Counted from the first letter of the stretch, positions 1 through 7,500 are shown. The stretch: DNA of 19,494 nucleotides from Planctomycetota bacterium (GCA_016872875.1 VGYW01000114.1:1-19494), one strand, 5' to 3'. Notes: generated by a model from the sequence alone, not told the origin. Numbers and translations are program-made.

Positions 1-103
1 GGAGACTACGTGGTGTTGCCCGCGACCCTGGGGGGTTGCTTTGGTCATTGAGCATTTCGGGCTTGGAGATCGTTTGGTGCTTGCTGTTTGGCTCTTGGGA
101 TTT

Positions 104-127
104 CCCGCATTTCGTGAGAAATGCGGG
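104..127 (-). terminator. Perfect 10-bp hairpin just downstream of purA
   Basis: CCCGCATTTC and GAAATGCGGG form a perfect 10-bp stem around a 4-nt loop, 11 nt past the purA stop codon. The position fits a transcript 3' end, but no T-run follows it on the minus strand, so it may instead be a REP-type palindrome or an RNA-stabilising hairpin. Confidence 0.4.
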
Positions 128-138
128 TTAGAACTCGC

Positions 139-1434
139 TCATCCGAAGAGCCCGTCGCTCTCGACCACGATGGTCTGGCGGCGCTCGTTGCCGACCGAGA
201 TGATGCCGACGGGCACGCCGAGGAGCTCCTCGATGCGGCGCAGGTAGGCCAGCGTGGCCTCGGGCAGGTCGTCGAGGCTCTTGGCCTCGGCAATGCTCTG
301 CTGCCAGCCGGGCAGCTCCTCGTACTGCGGCTCGCACTCGCCCAGCACCGCGAGGTCGCTGGGAAACGTCGCGTGGGCCACGCCCCCGTGGCGGTACGCC
401 GTGCAGATTCTCAGCGCCGGCTGGGCGTCCAACACGTCCAGCTTCGTTATCGCCAGGTGGTTGGTGCCGTTGATGGCCATCGCGTAGCGGAGCGCCACGG
501 CGTCGAGCCAGCCGCAGCGGCGCGGCCGCCCGGTCGTGGCCCCGTACTCGCCGCCGTTCTCGCGCACCTTCTCGGCCAGCTCGCCGTGGAGCTCTGTGGG
601 GAACGGCCCGGCGCCCACCCGCGTGGTGTAGGCCTTCACCACCCCGAGCACGTTGCCCACCATTCGCGGCGGCACGCCCGTCCCGGCCGGCACCCCGCAC
701 ACGGAGGCATTCGAGGAGGTCAGGAAGGGATAGGTCCCGAAGTCAATGTCGAGCATCGAGCCCTGGGCGCCCTCGAAGAGCACCCGCCGCCCCTCCGCGA
801 AGGCGCGATGTAGACACGTCACCGAGTCGCCCACGAACCCCCTCAGCCGCTCGCCGTAGCCGCCGTACTCCTCGAAGATGGCCTCAAGCGCCAACTGCTC
901 GTGGCTGTAGACCCGCTCAAGCAAGAGGTTCACGAAGGGCAAGCAGTCCTGGAGCCTTGCCCGCAGGGCGTCGGGGCGCACGAGGTCCACCATGCGAATC
1001 CCGGTGCGGCTCGCCTTGTCGGCGTAGCAGGGGCCGATGCCGCGGAGGGTGGTGCCTAGCTTCCCTGCGCCCTTCGCCTCCTCCATCACCTTGTCGAGCA
1101 CCTTGTGGTAGGGCATCACCACCTGCGCGCGGTCGCTGATGAGGAGGTTGTCGCCCACCTTGCCCCCGCGCGACTCCACAAGGGCGATCTCCTCCAGGAG
1201 CTCGCCGGGGTCAACCACCACCCCGTTCCCGATCACGCACAGGCACTCAGGGTGAAGTACCCCGCTGGGGAGCAGGTGGAGCACCGTCTTCTGGCCGTCC
1301 ACCACCACGGTGTGGCCGGCGTTGCTCCCGCCGGCGTAGCGGACCACCACGGCGGCCTGGGCCGCCAGGTAGTCAATCAGTTTCCCCTTCCCCTCGTCGC
1401 CCCACTGCATCCCCACAACGCAAAGCGAAGGCAT
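139..1434 (-). CDS. purA: Adenylosuccinate synthetase
   Basis: Cytoplasmic enzyme joining IMP and aspartate with GTP to give adenylosuccinate, the first committed step from IMP to AMP. The 431-residue product has the usual length of the family. Visible motifs: the GTP-binding loop WGDEGKGK at residues 11-18 with catalytic Asp13, GGSNAGHT with catalytic His41, TTLRGIGPCYADKASRTGIR around residues 128-147, TTGRPRRCGWLD for IMP/GTP contacts, and KLDVLD near the guanine site. The start is the ATG at 1434, directly before the conserved beta strand (SLCVVGMQWGDEGKGK), so no longer N-terminus is needed; a GGGTGAAG-like sequence lies about 10 nt upstream. It has no close same-strand neighbour and is probably transcribed alone. 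No key residue is missing. Identification is firm. Confidence 0.97.
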   Translation of the reverse strand: MPSLCVVGMQWGDEGKGKLIDYLAAQAAVVVRYAGGSNAGHTVVVDGQKTVLHLLPSGVLHPECLCVIGNGVVVDPGELLEEIALVESRGGKVGDNLLISDRAQVVMPYHKVLDKVMEEAKGAGKLGTTLRGIGPCYADKASRTGIRMVDLVRPDALRARLQDCLPFVNLLLERVYSHEQLALEAIFEEYGGYGERLRGFVGDSVTCLHRAFAEGRRVLFEGAQGSMLDIDFGTYPFLTSSNASVCGVPAGTGVPPRMVGNVLGVVKAYTTRVGAGPFPTELHGELAEKVRENGGEYGATTGRPRRCGWLDAVALRYAMAINGTNHLAITKLDVLDAQPALRICTAYRHGGVAHATFPSDLAVLGECEPQYEELPGWQQSIAEAKSLDDLPEATLAYLRRIEELLGVPVGIISVGNERRQTIVVESDGLFG

Positions 1435-1689
1435 GGTCCTGCTTCACCCTTTTCAAGGCGCACCCCAACTGCGCGACCTCGGATCAACCTACAGCATCGT
1501 ACCAGAAACCCCCGCCCTTTTCAACACGGGACAGAGCATCGGGTGCGCCAACGGGTCCGCGCAGCCGGTGGCCCCCCGGTCGGTTTCGCCGAGCTCGGTT
1601 CGGCGGGGCGCGCCGCGCTGCGGAAAGCCGTTGTCGCCCGAAGCACCTGATGCGCCGCCGCCGGGTGAGTACGGGGCACGAGGGATATT
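1435..1689. other. Gene-free stretch upstream of purA
   Basis: No credible coding region is seen on either strand. It should contain the purA promoter and leader, but I cannot point to convincing -35 and -10 boxes. It leads directly into the nested inverted repeat that begins at 1690. Confidence 0.5.
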
Positions 1690-1711
1690 CAAACATTCTA
1701 TAGAATGTTTG
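1690..1711. repeat. AT-rich 22-bp perfect palindrome, copy 1
   Basis: Each half reads CAAACATTCTA from its own 5' end, giving a perfect 22-bp palindrome with a central TATA. It stands out from the GC-rich surroundings. An identical copy lies at 2219-2240. It could be a protein-binding site or the end of a small non-autonomous element. Confidence 0.8.
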
Positions 1712-1777
1712 AGCATCCCGCGCTCTGACACGCAGACACGGAAACGTGGCCAGAATTCGAAGTCCCTCTGGCAATTA

Positions 1778-2152
1778 TCAAACACTCTACAGAATGGCCG
1801 CTTCAGGGTTCTTTGTGGGTGCCCCCAAGATGCTGGGGAGGGCGCCAATGCCGCCATCCGCCCGCCGCTGGGCCTGGCACGGTTTTTGTCAGCCCCGGCC
1901 TCTATCAGGTGCGGAAAGGGGGAATGTGCCATCGCCTTACGGCTGGCCGCGCGAGCCAGGTGGGAGCACGTGCCGTCCGGGGGCTCCCCCGCCCAGATTC
2001 CCCCTTTCCGCACCTGATAGCGGAGCAATCGGCTGCAAAAACCCGTGCCAAGCCCAGCGGCGGGCGGCGCCCTTGGCATTCACCCACGCCGGGGCGACCA
2101 CAAGCCCTTGGGGGCACCCACAAAGAACCCTGAAGAGCCATAGGATGTTTGA
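1778..2152. repeat. Long inverted repeat, arms of about 150 bp
   Basis: The left arm (about 1778-1924) and right arm (about 1998-2152) are reverse complements with small gaps. Landmarks are GGTTCTTTGTGGGTGCCCCC at 1807-1826 opposite its complement near 2108-2129, and CTATCAGGTGCGGAAAGGGG opposite CCCCTTTCCGCACCTGATAG around the 73-bp centre. The outer ends of both arms carry half-degraded versions of the AT-rich palindrome (CAAACACTCTACAGAATG at 1779-1796, GGATGTTTGA near 2143-2152). No protein is encoded. It resembles a foldback or MITE-like element, or a structured RNA. Confidence 0.75.
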
Positions 2153-2218
2153 CAATGTCGCCGCCCAATGGGTGGTGGCGGGGACCCGGCCTCGATGCAA
2201 GGTCGTTGCGCCTATGAT

Positions 2219-2240
2219 CAAACATTCTATAGAATGTTTG
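2219..2240. repeat. AT-rich 22-bp perfect palindrome, copy 2
   Basis: Identical to the palindrome at 1690-1711 and placed symmetrically on the other side of the long inverted repeat; GAATATCATC to its right pairs with GGGATATTC to the left of copy 1, so the outer inverted repeat extends a little past the palindromes. Confidence 0.8.
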
Positions 2241-2356
2241 AATATCATCCGCCACAGACAGCTCTGACCGCTGCTCAGCCATGGCCGACGCTGCGTGGCA
2301 ACGGCCAGCCATCGGCCCGCTGGGGTAATGCCTCAGCGACGGGTGGCGGGCAGAGG

Positions 2357-4924
2357 TCACGGCTTCTCGGCGAGGACTGCGGTGGCGGGGTTCGCCTTCA
2401 GAGCCCAGGCCTCGCCGCGATAGGTGAAGACGTAGGCGAGCCGCCGCCGCGCGTCGTACATCCAGCCCGTGCTGTGGCCGTCGGCCACGGGGCCGGCATC
2501 GAGGAGGAACATCTTGTTCCTCGCGCAGTCGTAGACGCGGGTGTAGTGCTTCGCCGCCTTCTTGTCGCGGGCGGGGGGATAGAGTTCGCCGATGAGAACC
2601 CAGTCGGCGTGCTCCACGTAGGCCAGCTCGCGGGCGTTGTGGGTCCTGGCGAACTCGCTGTTCTCAGGGGCGATGGTGCTCAATTCCTTGGTCTTGAAGT
2701 CGAAGGCGAGGAAGGTGCCGTTGCTGATCCTGCCGTAGGTGCCGCCCACGCCGCTGAGGAGCATGCGGTCGCGCTTGGAGTCGTAGACCATGCCGTGGCA
2801 ATCGCAATAGGGGCCGAAGAGCTTGCCTTTGGGTTCCAGGCCGGTCCAGCCCTTCTCGCGGTCGAAGAGCCAGAGGCCGAAGTCCTCGCTGCCGCGCTTG
2901 CGTGCCCAGGCCACGGCGCCGTGGGGAGAGGTCTCCACGCACGTGCTGCCCCAACTGAACGCGAATGGGAGCTGGTAGGGCTCGATGCGGAGCCAGTCCA
3001 TTCGCTCGGGGTCGTACAGATAGCCGCGGCCAGAGACGAGGAGCTTGCACTTAGGGTCGTAGGCATAGTGGTTGTAGCTGTGGGTGGAGACCCAGGGGCG
3101 GTTGAGGAGGGAGGAGTCGAAGCCGCCGCCGCCGTTGGCGCCGTAGGGCTCGTCGGCGTCGTAGCCCTCCACGATGCGGCCCGAGGCGGGCGACCAGTGG
3201 GCGACGACGCTTGCGGAGCGGACGCAGTGGCCCCCGCCCCACATCAGTATCTGGTCGCGGTCGGAGTCCCACACGCATGTGCCCCAGTCGCGCTGTCGGC
3301 AGCCGCGGCAGGGGTTGCGAGGCGGAGCTGGGAGGCGGACCCACCGGTTGTCGGGGAGGGCCTCGAGGGCCGGGGGCTTCGGCTCGTCGGGCACCTCGCA
3401 GAAGGAGGCGACGAAGGGGCCTTTGCGGTAGAGCCGCTGGTTCGGCTCGACGCCCAGCTTCTCGCGGCCCTCCGCATCGGTGCGGGCGGGATCAATGGCA
3501 AGGGTCCAGGTCTCGGCGGGCCGCTTCCAGCGCCAGAACCAGAGGCCCAGGGCGTGGGCGGCGAGGACCAGGCGGTCCATTGCGGGCGGGACGTCCCCGT
3601 CCCGCGAAACTGTGGGCGGGATGTCCCCATCCCGCGGGTCGCGGCGTGTGGACACGCCGCCCACAACACCCACAGCGGCCAGGGCCGGCGGGCAGAACCA
3701 CTGGGCGGAATAGCCGTCGAAGATGCCCACGGGAGCAGGCGTTGCCTTGTCGTCCTTGCCGGGCAGGGGCCAGGAGGCGGCCAGGTCCCAGCGGTCGGTC
3801 TTGGGGTCGAAGAGCCAGAGCTGGGCGGGGCCGAGCGCGGTGTAGGGCGGGGTGCCGTAGTCCTCGCCCGAGCTCTGGAGGTAGCCCTCGTAGAGAGCGA
3901 CCTTGCCGCTCCTGGGCAGTGCGACGAGAGCGTGGCCGGCTCGGGGGCTGGGCGCCTTGTCCGGCTTCGCCCGCCGCCACGCCTTCTTCTCAAGGTCGAG
4001 CACCCAGGTGTCGTTCATCAGGTAGTCCTCGTGGTCGCCGCCGAAGAGGACGAAGACGCGGCTCCTCTCATCGAAGGCCAGGGGCGAGTTGCGGCGGGAG
4101 CAGGGCACAGGATATTGCGCCTCGGCGGCTTCCTCGAGCTTGCGCTGGAGGGCGCGCGCGGCCTTGAGCGCGTCGAGGGTCTGGCCGGCGGCGAGCGCGT
4201 TGCTGACGGCGCCCGCGTCCACGGCGAACGGGTTCAAGCGCTCGATGAGCGTCTTCAGTTCGGCTGGGGTGCCCACGCCCTTGGGATCGCGGAACCAGGC
4301 GAGGCGGATGCGGCCGGCGAGGTCAATCACCGCCTCCTTTGCCGCGACCAGCTCGCGGTGCTCCTGCACGACCTTCGCGTCGGCCACGTCGAGGCGCGAC
4401 CATTTGCCCGACGGGATGTCGTAGACGACGGTTCGGCACCAGCCGAGGTTGTCGGCCTTCTTGTCTGCGCCCACGACCACCAGCCGCTTGCCGATGGGGT
4501 CGCACGCCATCGCGTGCCAGCTCAGGCCCTCAAGCTCAGCAGCCGGGGGATGAGCCTTCCACGCCTTCTCCTCCACGCTGAACGAATAGAGGACCGGGCC
4601 GCCCGACAGGCAGTAGATCGTCTTGCTGCCCGGGTCGTATGCCGCTTGATAGTAGGGCCGAATGCCCTCCTTCACCGCCGGAGCAGCCGACGCGAACTCG
4701 CTCCATGTTCCCGCCGCGGGGTCGAATGCCTGGACGAATGGCGCCTCCTTCGCCGGGCCGACAAGCAGCATCTGCTTGAGGTCCGGCGCGTAGAGGAGCA
4801 CCGAGCCTGGGCGCACGCCCGTCTTCCCCTCATCCACCTTCACCCACGAATTGGGCTGCACCGCCTCCCCGCAGATGGCCGGAAGGACCGCCAGAGCCAC
4901 AGAAACGCCCAGTGCTCGCCTCAT
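2357..4924 (-). CDS. Secreted kelch-like beta-propeller protein
   Basis: Product of 855 residues with no assigned enzymatic role. The start is the ATG at 4924: it has AAGGAG 7 nt upstream and begins a clear signal peptide (MRRALGVSVALAVLPAICGEA), so export is expected. The frame stays open upstream only through repeat DNA. The body has many blades of the kelch type: LLLVG, FVLFGGDHEDYLMNDTWVLDLEKKAW, QILMWGGGHCV, LLVSGRGYLYDPERMDW and MLLSGVGGTYGRI. These suggest two propellers separated by a charged helical stretch (about residues 210-275) and a linker. A Cys motif CRGCRQRDWGTC lies near residue 540. Residues about 421-447 (DPRDGDIPPTVSRDGDVPP) are encoded by three consecutive palindromes and look like repeat DNA inserted in frame. 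The function, perhaps surface binding or carbohydrate-related, is unknown. Confidence 0.85.
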   Translation of the reverse strand: MRRALGVSVALAVLPAICGEAVQPNSWVKVDEGKTGVRPGSVLLYAPDLKQMLLVGPAKEAPFVQAFDPAAGTWSEFASAAPAVKEGIRPYYQAAYDPGSKTIYCLSGGPVLYSFSVEEKAWKAHPPAAELEGLSWHAMACDPIGKRLVVVGADKKADNLGWCRTVVYDIPSGKWSRLDVADAKVVQEHRELVAAKEAVIDLAGRIRLAWFRDPKGVGTPAELKTLIERLNPFAVDAGAVSNALAAGQTLDALKAARALQRKLEEAAEAQYPVPCSRRNSPLAFDERSRVFVLFGGDHEDYLMNDTWVLDLEKKAWRRAKPDKAPSPRAGHALVALPRSGKVALYEGYLQSSGEDYGTPPYTALGPAQLWLFDPKTDRWDLAASWPLPGKDDKATPAPVGIFDGYSAQWFCPPALAAVGVVGGVSTRRDPRDGDIPPTVSRDGDVPPAMDRLVLAAHALGLWFWRWKRPAETWTLAIDPARTDAEGREKLGVEPNQRLYRKGPFVASFCEVPDEPKPPALEALPDNRWVRLPAPPRNPCRGCRQRDWGTCVWDSDRDQILMWGGGHCVRSASVVAHWSPASGRIVEGYDADEPYGANGGGGFDSSLLNRPWVSTHSYNHYAYDPKCKLLVSGRGYLYDPERMDWLRIEPYQLPFAFSWGSTCVETSPHGAVAWARKRGSEDFGLWLFDREKGWTGLEPKGKLFGPYCDCHGMVYDSKRDRMLLSGVGGTYGRISNGTFLAFDFKTKELSTIAPENSEFARTHNARELAYVEHADWVLIGELYPPARDKKAAKHYTRVYDCARNKMFLLDAGPVADGHSTGWMYDARRRLAYVFTYRGEAWALKANPATAVLAEKP
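3582..3660. repeat. Three adjacent palindromes inside the kelch-like gene
   Basis: GCGGGACGTCCCCGTCCCGC at 3586-3605 and GCGGGATGTCCCCATCCCGC at 3616-3635 are near-identical hairpins with co-varying stem bases (AC/GT versus AT/AT). A third hairpin with GCGGCGTGT arms is at 3641-3660. They form a REP-like cluster that stays in frame and adds roughly 26 residues. Confidence 0.8.
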
Positions 4925-4949
4925 TGCGCTTCTCCTTTCTTCCCGCCCC

Positions 4950-4980
4950 CACCGAGCCTGCCTCGGTGGAGCGAAGGATT
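4950..4980. repeat. Hairpin plus 18-bp repeat, left partner
   Basis: CACCGAG and CTCGGTG form a hairpin, and TCGGTGGAGCGAAGGATT at 4963-4980 is the exact reverse complement of 5908-5925. The pair brackets the repeat block between the kelch-like and PQQ-like genes. This copy sits about 25 bp upstream of the kelch-like start codon. Confidence 0.75.
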
Positions 4981-4999
4981 GGTCACTACCAGGGTCCCC

Positions 5000-5040
5000 A
5001 CCCCTCATCCCCTCTCCGCCAAGCGGAGAAAGGGAGGGGG
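5000..5040. repeat. REP-like hairpin (CCCTC...CTCCGC / GCGGAG...GAGGG)
   Basis: CTCCGC at 5014-5019 and GCGGAG at 5023-5028 pair around a 3-nt loop, and the flanking pyrimidine and purine tracts (CCCCTCATCCCCT and AAAGGGAGGGGG) extend the stem imperfectly. The style is that of REP palindromes scattered through many bacterial genomes. Confidence 0.6.
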
Positions 5041-5056
5041 TCAGGTGCCTCCCTGT

Positions 5057-5190
5057 TATTGACCTCTGCATAAAGAATGATAAGGACATCCGGGTGGGGC
5101 AGGCACCTTGCCTGCCGAATCGTGCATTGCAGGCTGGAAGCCTGCATCACAAAGGGCCGTTCCTTGTCATTCTTCATGCAGAGGTCAATA
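5057..5190. repeat. 134-bp MITE-like hairpin element, copy 1
   Basis: Begins TATTGACCTCTGCAT and ends ATGCAGAGGTCAATA, with terminal arms of about 30 bp and only two mismatches. Inside are two smaller hairpins, GGCAGGCA-CCTT-GCCTGCC and GCAGGCT-GGAA-GCCTGC. The folded form is a closed stem carrying two side stems. There is no coding capacity. A second copy in the same orientation is at 5768-5902. Confidence 0.8.
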
Positions 5191-5769
5191 GAGGGCCCCG
5201 ACCCACCAGAGCGAACCCGCAACCGTGCTCTGCGGCCGTGGGGCGCGCGACCTTCGCGCAGAGCGGGCCGGTCGGCCAGCGCCGGCGCCTGGGCTGCTGC
5301 GCGGCCCCTTAACGGACATCGCGAGGTCCGTTAGAGGGTCGCCAACCCCCAGAGCGGATCCGCAGCCGTGCCCCAGCGACCGTGGGGCGCGCGACCTTCG
5401 CGCGGAGCGCGCCGGTCGGCCAGCGCCTCGGGCCTGGGCTGCTGCGCGGCCCTCTAGCGGACCTCGCGAGGTCCGTTAGAGGGCCCCCGCCCCCCCAGAG
5501 CGAATCCGCAACCGTGCCCCTGCGACCGTGGGGCGCGCGGCCTTCGCGCGGAGCGGGCCGGTCGGCCAGCGCCGCGCTCCTGGGCTGCTGCGCGACCCTC
5601 TAACGGACCTCGCGAGGTCCGTTAGAGGGTCGCCAACCCCCAGAGCGAATCCGCAGCCGTAGCCCCGCGACCGTGGGGCGCGCGGCCTTCACGCGGAGCG
5701 GGCCGGTCGGCCAGCGCCTCGGGCCTGGGCTGCTGCGCGGCCCTCTAACGGACCTCGCGAGGTCCGTTA
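5191..5769. repeat. Four tandem units of about 145 bp ending in a palindrome
   Basis: Units run about 5191-5333, 5334-5478, 5479-5624 and 5625-5769. Each contains a CCGTGGGGCGCGCG block, a GGTCGGCCAGCGCC block, CTGGGCTGCTGCGCG and a terminal palindrome with core CGGACCTCGCGAGGTCCG (unit 1 has one change, GGACATCGCG). Palindrome starts are spaced 145, 146 and 145 bp. The reading frames through it are repeat translations, not genes. Confidence 0.9.
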
Positions 5770-5902
5770 CTGACCTCTGCATAGAGAATGATAAGGGCAT
5801 CCGGGTGGGGCAGGCACCTTGCCTGCCGAATCGTGCATTTCAGGTTGGAAGCCTGCACGATAGAGGGCCGTTTCTTATCATTCTTTGTGCAGAGGTCAAT
5901 AG
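5768..5902. repeat. 134-bp MITE-like hairpin element, copy 2
   Basis: Same orientation and architecture as copy 1, ending TGCAGAGGTCAATAG, with the same GGGCAGGCACCTTGCCTGCC inner hairpin. Its left end abuts the last palindrome of the tandem array. Its outer-stem differences from perfect pairing are mostly G-T pairs on the plus strand. Confidence 0.8.
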
Positions 5903-5907
5903 TTCTC

Positions 5908-5940
5908 AATCCTTCGCTCCACCGACGCAAGGTCGGTGGG
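5908..5940. repeat. Hairpin plus 18-bp repeat, right partner
   Basis: AATCCTTCGCTCCACCGA at 5908-5925 is the exact reverse complement of 4963-4980 and is followed by a CCACCGA / TCGGTGG hairpin. It lies about 25 bp downstream of the PQQ-like stop codon. Confidence 0.75.
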
Positions 5941-5964
5941 GGGCCGGAACCGGTTCCGCTGCAC

Positions 5965-7272
5965 CTATCTTCCCACGGCCTCGCGGGCCGACGATTGCAT
6001 ACGGTAGAGATGCGTCCGGGTCCTCAGGAACAGGGCGCTGCCGGCGACGGCGGGCGAGGCCATGAAGCCGCCGTCGAGGGTGTTCGTGGCCAGGACCTCG
6101 AACGTGCGGCCGGGCTTCAGAACGGTCGTCTTCCCCTGCTGGCTGGAGAAGTAGAGGCGCCCGTCGGCGTAGATGGGCGAGGCGGCGAAGCTCCCCCCGA
6201 GCCGCTGGGTCCAGACCACCTTCCCCGTCGCGGCCTCCAGGCAGGTGACGAGGCCGTCGTCGCTCACCATGTAGAGCAGCTCGCCCACGATGACGGGCGA
6301 GGGGGTCCTGGGCGCGCCCTGGCCCACCTTCCAGGCGACGTGGCTGTTCGTCACGTCGCCCTGGCCATCGGGCTTCACGGCCCAGAGCGCCGGCCCGCCG
6401 AGGCCCGTGCAGAAGATGACGAGTCCCGCGCCGAACACAGGCCTCAGCACCGCGGTGTGGGCGGTGTGGTGGACCTTCCAGAGCTCCTTGCCGGTGAGCG
6501 GGTCGTAGGAGTAGGCGCACTTCGAGCTTGGGCTGACCATTTGCGGCTTGCCGCCCACGGTGGCGACGAGTGGCGTCGAGAAGCCCTTGTGGAAGTCTCC
6601 CTCAGCCGCCGGGCGGCCCTGGGCGTCAACGTCGTCCCACACCATCGAGCGCGGCGTCTTCCACACCGTGGCCCCGGTCGCCTTGTCGAGCGCGATGAGG
6701 AACTGCACGTCAACTCCATCGAAGGTGAGGATGAGGAGGTTCTCGAAGAAGATGGGAGATGAGCCTGGGCCGCGGTAGTGGCGGCAGTAGATGTCGCGCC
6801 GCTCCCAGAGCACCTTGTGGCTCGCCGTGTCGAGGCAGGCCGTCCCGTAGCTGCCGAAGTGGAGGTAGACCCTGCCCTTCTCGATCGCGGGCGATGGGGA
6901 GGCGTAGCAGTTGACGGTGTTGCCGAGCGGCTCTGGCTTGTCGGCGTGGAAGAGCCGCTCGTTGAAGAGGACCTTCCCGGTCTCGGCGTCCACGCAGACC
7001 CCGAAGTAGTCGGTGCCATCGGTCGTCGCGGTTGTCAGCCACACCTGGCCGCCGAGGACCACCGGCGTGGACCAGCCCCTGTGCGGGACCGCGGTCTTCC
7101 ACTTCACGTTCTCCGTCTCGCTCCAGGTGAGCGGGAGCCCGAGGGGCTTGGCGTCGCCCGGCGGCGCCGCATGCCCGTTACCCCACGGGCCGCGGAACTC
7201 CGGCCAGTCCCCCCGCGCCGAGGCCAGGAGCAGAGGCAGAACGAAAACGCGCAGCATGCCCGTACGCCGCAT
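5965..7272 (-). CDS. Secreted PQQ-like beta-propeller repeat protein
   Basis: Product of 435 residues. The ATG at 7272 gives a short basic and hydrophobic leader (MRRTGMLRVFVLPLLLASARG) followed by WPEFRGPWGNG, the usual mature N-terminus of PQQ-like propellers abundant in planctomycetes and relatives; AGGG lies 5 nt before this start. Repeated blade motifs are visible: VCVDAETGKVLFNERLF, CLDTASHKVLWERR, IALDKATGATVWKTPR, YSYDPLTGKELWKVHH and CLEAATGKVVWTQRLGGS, each an A/D-x-x-T-G-K-x-x-W tryptophan-docking type blade. The length suits one propeller of seven or eight blades. It is probably periplasmic or surface exposed. The family includes BamB-like scaffolds as well as quinoprotein relatives, and no catalytic cofactor residues can be claimed, so the role stays open. 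Confidence 0.88.
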   Translation of the reverse strand: MRRTGMLRVFVLPLLLASARGDWPEFRGPWGNGHAAPPGDAKPLGLPLTWSETENVKWKTAVPHRGWSTPVVLGGQVWLTTATTDGTDYFGVCVDAETGKVLFNERLFHADKPEPLGNTVNCYASPSPAIEKGRVYLHFGSYGTACLDTASHKVLWERRDIYCRHYRGPGSSPIFFENLLILTFDGVDVQFLIALDKATGATVWKTPRSMVWDDVDAQGRPAAEGDFHKGFSTPLVATVGGKPQMVSPSSKCAYSYDPLTGKELWKVHHTAHTAVLRPVFGAGLVIFCTGLGGPALWAVKPDGQGDVTNSHVAWKVGQGAPRTPSPVIVGELLYMVSDDGLVTCLEAATGKVVWTQRLGGSFAASPIYADGRLYFSSQQGKTTVLKPGRTFEVLATNTLDGGFMASPAVAGSALFLRTRTHLYRMQSSAREAVGR

Positions 7273-7323
7273 ATTCGCCCTTTCACGAGCAACGGAGTTG
7301 ACGGCGGCCCTGGTCTTGATAAT

Positions 7324-7351
7324 ACTATACGACATCGGCCTCTGTCAGCAA
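7324..7351 (-). promoter_or_regulatory. Possible sigma70-type promoter for the PQQ-like gene
   Basis: On the minus strand TTGCTG (7351-7346) and TATAGT (7329-7324) are 16 nt apart in a locally AT-rich stretch, about 50 nt before the chosen start codon. This is a visual match only. Confidence 0.35.
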
Positions 7352-7404
7352 ACAGGAACCCTTGGGGTGTGGCCCTCGGCCGTGGTGAAGTCGTCGTTCC
7401 TCTT

Positions 7405-7500
7405 CAATCGTCCTCGTCCCTCGTCCTCGTCCTCGTCCTCGACTCTTCTCCCCCTCAGGCCAAGAGGATCGAGGACGAAGGACGAGGACGAGGGACGATT
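7405..7500. repeat. Hairpin of degenerate TCGTCC words
   Basis: The left arm (about 7405-7442) is an array of CGTCCTCGTCC words starting AATCGTCCTCG. The right arm (7471-7500) is its imperfect reverse complement, ending GAGGGACGATT. The loop of about 28 bp contains CTCTTCTCCCCCTCAGGCC. It lies 24 bp before the ABC exporter start codon and so probably in its leader or promoter. Confidence 0.8.

Noticed and set aside
1..103. Possible gene fragment at the left edge
   Set aside because: Short frames are present but no motif, ribosome site or codon pattern supports coding; I see nothing definite here.
2281..2315. Possible terminator hairpin (ATGGCCG ... CGGCCAGCCAT) beyond the kelch-like stop
   Set aside because: The stem is short and interrupted, the loop is long and there is no T-run on the minus strand.
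2168..5062. A 964-codon open frame on the plus strand opposite the kelch-like gene
   Set aside because: Its translation is low-complexity and family-free, while the minus strand has a signal peptide, ribosome site and kelch blades. Long antisense frames are expected at this GC content.
5057..5190. tRNA-like gene, because of the closed stem with internal hairpins
   Set aside because: Arm lengths, the lack of a T-loop sequence and the lack of a CCA-type acceptor end do not fit a tRNA; the terminal inverted repeats fit a MITE-like element better.
5191..5769. CRISPR array or repeated gene fragment in the 145-bp units
   Set aside because: The sequence between palindromes is itself conserved from unit to unit, and reading frames through it give only repetitive Arg/Ala/Gly-rich peptides without start signals.
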